From the NCBI RefSeq assembly GCF_010667655.1, contig NZ_WHZU01000003.1, positions 147,971-211,970 on the forward strand: a DNA stretch of 64,000 nt, given 5' to 3'. Position numbers and translations under genes: made by a program. Below, piece after piece: positions 61,957-64,000 of the stretch (position 1 is its first letter; each line of letters starts with the position of its first letter). The notes beneath the pieces were generated by a model that saw only the letters and a program-made list of their open reading frames with translations, ran no database searches and had not been told where the DNA came from. The stretch is from Bifidobacterium saimiriisciurei (lineage in GTDB: Bacteria; Actinomycetota; Actinomycetes; Actinomycetales; Bifidobacteriaceae).

Positions 61957-63162
61957 TTAACGGCTCAGCCACTCCACCAGGATGTCGGCGAGGTCGGTGA
62001 GCTGGGATTCGGGGATCTGCTCGTCAGCCTTGTGGGCGAGCAGCGCGTCGCCGGCGCCGAGGTTCACGGCCGGCACGCCGAGCTGCGAGAAGCGCGCCAC
62101 GTCGGTCCAGCCCATCTTCGCCTGCGGGTCACGGCCGGTGCGCTCCTTCACGAGCGCGGCCAGCGACTGCGCGAGCGGCGTGTCCATGCCGGGGCGCGCG
62201 GCCGGCGACTCGTCCTTCATTTCGATGCCGAAGCCCTCGAACACACCGCCGGTGGCCGTGTGCTCGCCGTTGCCGAGCTCGGCGCCCGCATCGGCACCGA
62301 TCATCAGCGCCTTCGCCTCGGCAAGCGTCTTGTCGGGGGCGAAACGATAGTTCACGTGGACGCGGCATTCGTCGGGAATGACGTTCGTTCCCTTGCCGCC
62401 GGAGATGAGCGTGGCGTTCAGGCCCTCGCGGTAGTCGAGGCCTTCGACCGTGATCGTCTGCGGCTCATAGGCGTTCAGACGATTCAGCACCTCGGCCGCC
62501 TTGTGGATCGCATTCTCGCCCATCCATGCACGGGCCGAATGTGCGGCGACGCCATGGCAGACGACGTCGAACCGAATCGTACCGTTGCATCCGCCCTCGA
62601 TGCCGCAGCTGGTCGGCTCGCCGATGATGGCGAAATCGCCCTTCACCCAGTCGGGATGAGTTTCGACGACCTTGCGCAGGCCGTTCTTGCTGGCCTCCAC
62701 CTCCTCGTGGTCGTAGAAGACGTACGTCAGGTCGTAATTCGTGCGGGAGGCGTCGTCGAGCGTGGCGGCCAGATAGAGCATCACGGCGTCGGACGGCTTC
62801 ATGTCGGTGGCGCCGCGGCCCCACAGCACGCGCTCGCCGGCGTTGTTCCCGGTGATTTCGGCGCGGATCAGCGGGTCGCCGGGTTCAAGCCATTTCGGGG
62901 GGAAGTTGTCGATCACCGGCACGGTGTCGATATGGCCGGCGAGCAGCACGCGCTTGGGCTTGCCGAAGTCGGTGGACGCGACCACCGTGTCGCCGTGGCG
63001 GTGCACGGTCAGGTGGGGCAGGTCGTCCAGGAACCGTTCGACGGCATCGGCGAGCGGTCCTTCGCTGTCGCTGACCGAATATTCGTTCATCAGCTGCATG
63101 AGCAGCGTGTTCAGGGTGTCGTTGCGCGTGGCGGCGCGGTCGAAAGCAATCTCAGTCGTCAT
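61957..63162 (-). CDS. dapE: Succinyl-diaminopimelate desuccinylase
   Basis: The 401-residue M20 metallopeptidase removes succinate from N-succinyl-LL-diaminopimelate in lysine and cell-wall synthesis. Metal ligands are seen in LLAGHIDTVP, WGRGATDMKPSDAV, DHEEVEASKNG (catalytic Glu pair) and GEPTSCGIEGG, and the dimerisation domain has VVCHGVAAHSARAWMGENAI. ATGs at 63162 (MTTEIAFD) and 63171 are possible starts; neither has a strong Shine-Dalgarno. The last codons lie within a family-B-like sequence. Confidence 0.93.
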   Translation of the reverse strand: MTTEIAFDRAATRNDTLNTLLMQLMNEYSVSDSEGPLADAVERFLDDLPHLTVHRHGDTVVASTDFGKPKRVLLAGHIDTVPVIDNFPPKWLEPGDPLIRAEITGNNAGERVLWGRGATDMKPSDAVMLYLAATLDDASRTNYDLTYVFYDHEEVEASKNGLRKVVETHPDWVKGDFAIIGEPTSCGIEGGCNGTIRFDVVCHGVAAHSARAWMGENAIHKAAEVLNRLNAYEPQTITVEGLDYREGLNATLISGGKGTNVIPDECRVHVNYRFAPDKTLAEAKALMIGADAGAELGNGEHTATGGVFEGFGIEMKDESPAARPGMDTPLAQSLAALVKERTGRDPQAKMGWTDVARFSQLGVPAVNLGAGDALLAHKADEQIPESQLTDLADILVEWLSR

Positions 63163-63184
63163 GGTTGCCATGGTACGGCGAGGG

Positions 63185-63302
63185 CACGAATCGGCGAATG
63201 CACTCATATCCCACGATTCGGCCGATGCCCGCCCAACTCGCGATTCGTGAGCGGGAAGGCCGCAGACCATCCGATTCATGAACCGCGAATCGCTCTGCGG
63301 CC
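63185..63302. repeat. Palindromic segment, motif GCACGAATCG
   Basis: CACGAATCGGCGAATGC, CACGATTCGGCCGATGC and GCGATTCGTG occur within 70 bp, followed by the stem GGCCGCAGA...TCTGCGGCC (63259-63302). The motif is related to the array at 44333. Spacing is less regular. Confidence 0.5.
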
Positions 63303-63319
63303 TGAACAGGGCGTAGAAC

Positions 63320-64000
63320 CTAGAACAGATGCCAGGTCTTGCGGTGGTATTCGGTCGCGCCGTTCGCGGCGATGGCGGCGCGATGCGGCACGGAGCCGTA
63401 GCCCTTGTTGCTCGCCCATGCGTACGCCTCGAATTCGGGATGTGCGGCGGCCAGATCGGCCATCATGCGGTCTCGCGTGACCTTCGAGATCACGGCGGCG
63501 GCCGCGACGGACGCGCACTTGCGGTCGCCCTTGACGACGGTGGTCATGGCGATTGGTTCGAGCAGCGGCGGCGCGTCGAACGAGTTGACGACCGGCGTGA
63601 TGTAGTCGTTGGGTCCGTCGAGGATGCCGGCGACGCGCAGGTTCGCATGGTTGATGCGCAGGTCGGGCTCCTCTCCGCCCAAGCCGGCGATGGTGTCATG
63701 CCAGTCGGGGGTGAAATCCGTCGGTGCCTCGCCCAGTCCGAGGTCGGTGTGCCCGCCGGTCGTGACCAGCGTCTCGATTTCGTTGAGCGCGCGCACGGCG
63801 GCGACGCCCAGGGCATACGTGATGCCCCATTCGTCGACCTCCCTGGAGCTCACCGCCCCCACGGCCCAGACGGCCGACCATGCCTTCAACGGTTCCAGCA
63901 GCGATTCGCGCCTCACTTCGGTGAGCATCTTCGAATCGGCGACGCCGCTCGGCACCGTCCATTCGTCGGCGTCGCGGGAGAGCAGCGCGCAGGCGCCCAC
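63320..64000 (-). CDS. rnhB: Ribonuclease HII, C-terminal part (runs off the window)
   Basis: The visible 226 residues carry the middle and C-terminal RNase HII motifs: VADSKMLTEVRR, ASVAAAAVISKVTRDRMM (with catalytic Asp) and SNKGYGSVPHRAAI. The N-terminal DEVGRG-like motif with the first catalytic Asp/Glu lies beyond position 64000. The enzyme nicks RNA-DNA hybrids at ribonucleotides. The insertion THTDLGLGEAPTDF-like region makes it longer than E. coli RNase HII. Confidence 0.9.
   Translation of the reverse strand: MGACALLSRDADEWTVPSGVADSKMLTEVRRESLLEPLKAWSAVWAVGAVSSREVDEWGITYALGVAAVRALNEIETLVTTGGHTDLGLGEAPTDFTPDWHDTIAGLGGEEPDLRINHANLRVAGILDGPNDYITPVVNSFDAPPLLEPIAMTTVVKGDRKCASVAAAAVISKVTRDRMMADLAAAHPEFEAYAWASNKGYGSVPHRAAIAANGATEYHRKTWHLF

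Overview
The window looks like chromosomal DNA of a Bifidobacterium or close relative. The genes are GC-rich and G/C-ending at third positions. There is a single giant type I fatty acid synthase preceded by acyl-CoA carboxylase and biotin ligase genes, a GH13_4 amylosucrase-type enzyme, an acidic-tailed NusG, and Asp/Arg-rich extensions on PNPase and RNase E. The species is not determined. Everything here is read by eye; no database search was run.

Layout. 1-3753: a sugar/sugar-acid module (partial MFS carrier, zinc dehydrogenase that has lost all four structural-zinc cysteines, a divergent DHDPS-family aldolase, a YhcH-type protein). 4180-9819: a cell-wall-anchored InlB-repeat surface protein, then pnp and rpsO. 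9954-14533: membrane protein, tRNA-Gly, MalY-type C-S lyase, sodium:solute symporter with a small partner. 14885-19758: acpS, amylosucrase-like enzyme, HxlR regulator with divergent oxidoreductase, tRNA-Thr and tRNA-Tyr. 20519-35353: fas, accD, accC, birA (one strand) and divergent bioY. 35441-39027: polytopic membrane protein and PucR-type regulator. 39536-42611: rplA, rplK, nusG, secE, tRNA-Trp. 43052-44269: aminotransferase. 44550-52368: a non-phosphorylative L-rhamnose-type pathway (IclR regulator, 2-keto-3-deoxy-L-rhamnonate aldolase, L-rhamnonate dehydratase, two carriers, lactonase-like amidohydrolase, SDR dehydrogenase). 52751-64000: MFS carrier, proB, obg, rpmA, rplU, RNase E/G, dapE and the partial rnhB.

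How the genes work together. The fas-accD-accC-birA-bioY block couples biotin uptake, biotin attachment and malonyl-CoA supply to fatty acid synthesis; AcpS at 14885 would activate the carrier domain. The rhm block would oxidise a 6-deoxyhexose to lactone, acid and 2-keto-3-deoxy acid and cleave it to pyruvate and L-lactaldehyde. pnp and rne encode the two main mRNA-decay nucleases, each with a low-complexity charged region.

The most unusual content is between the genes. (1) Several intergenic regions hold arrays of roughly 42-46 bp palindromes at a regular 50-53 bp pitch, each locus using its own motif. (2) At pnp, fas and rne the last 12-40 bp of the gene, including the stop codon, is repeated downstream across a shared ~70 bp hairpin element. 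(3) A ~105 bp element at nusG and the SDR gene has a conserved core and outer arms that change in a compensatory way. (4) A REP-like 'CTCCCCTCAG' palindrome occurs at six places, once in frame inside a protein gene.
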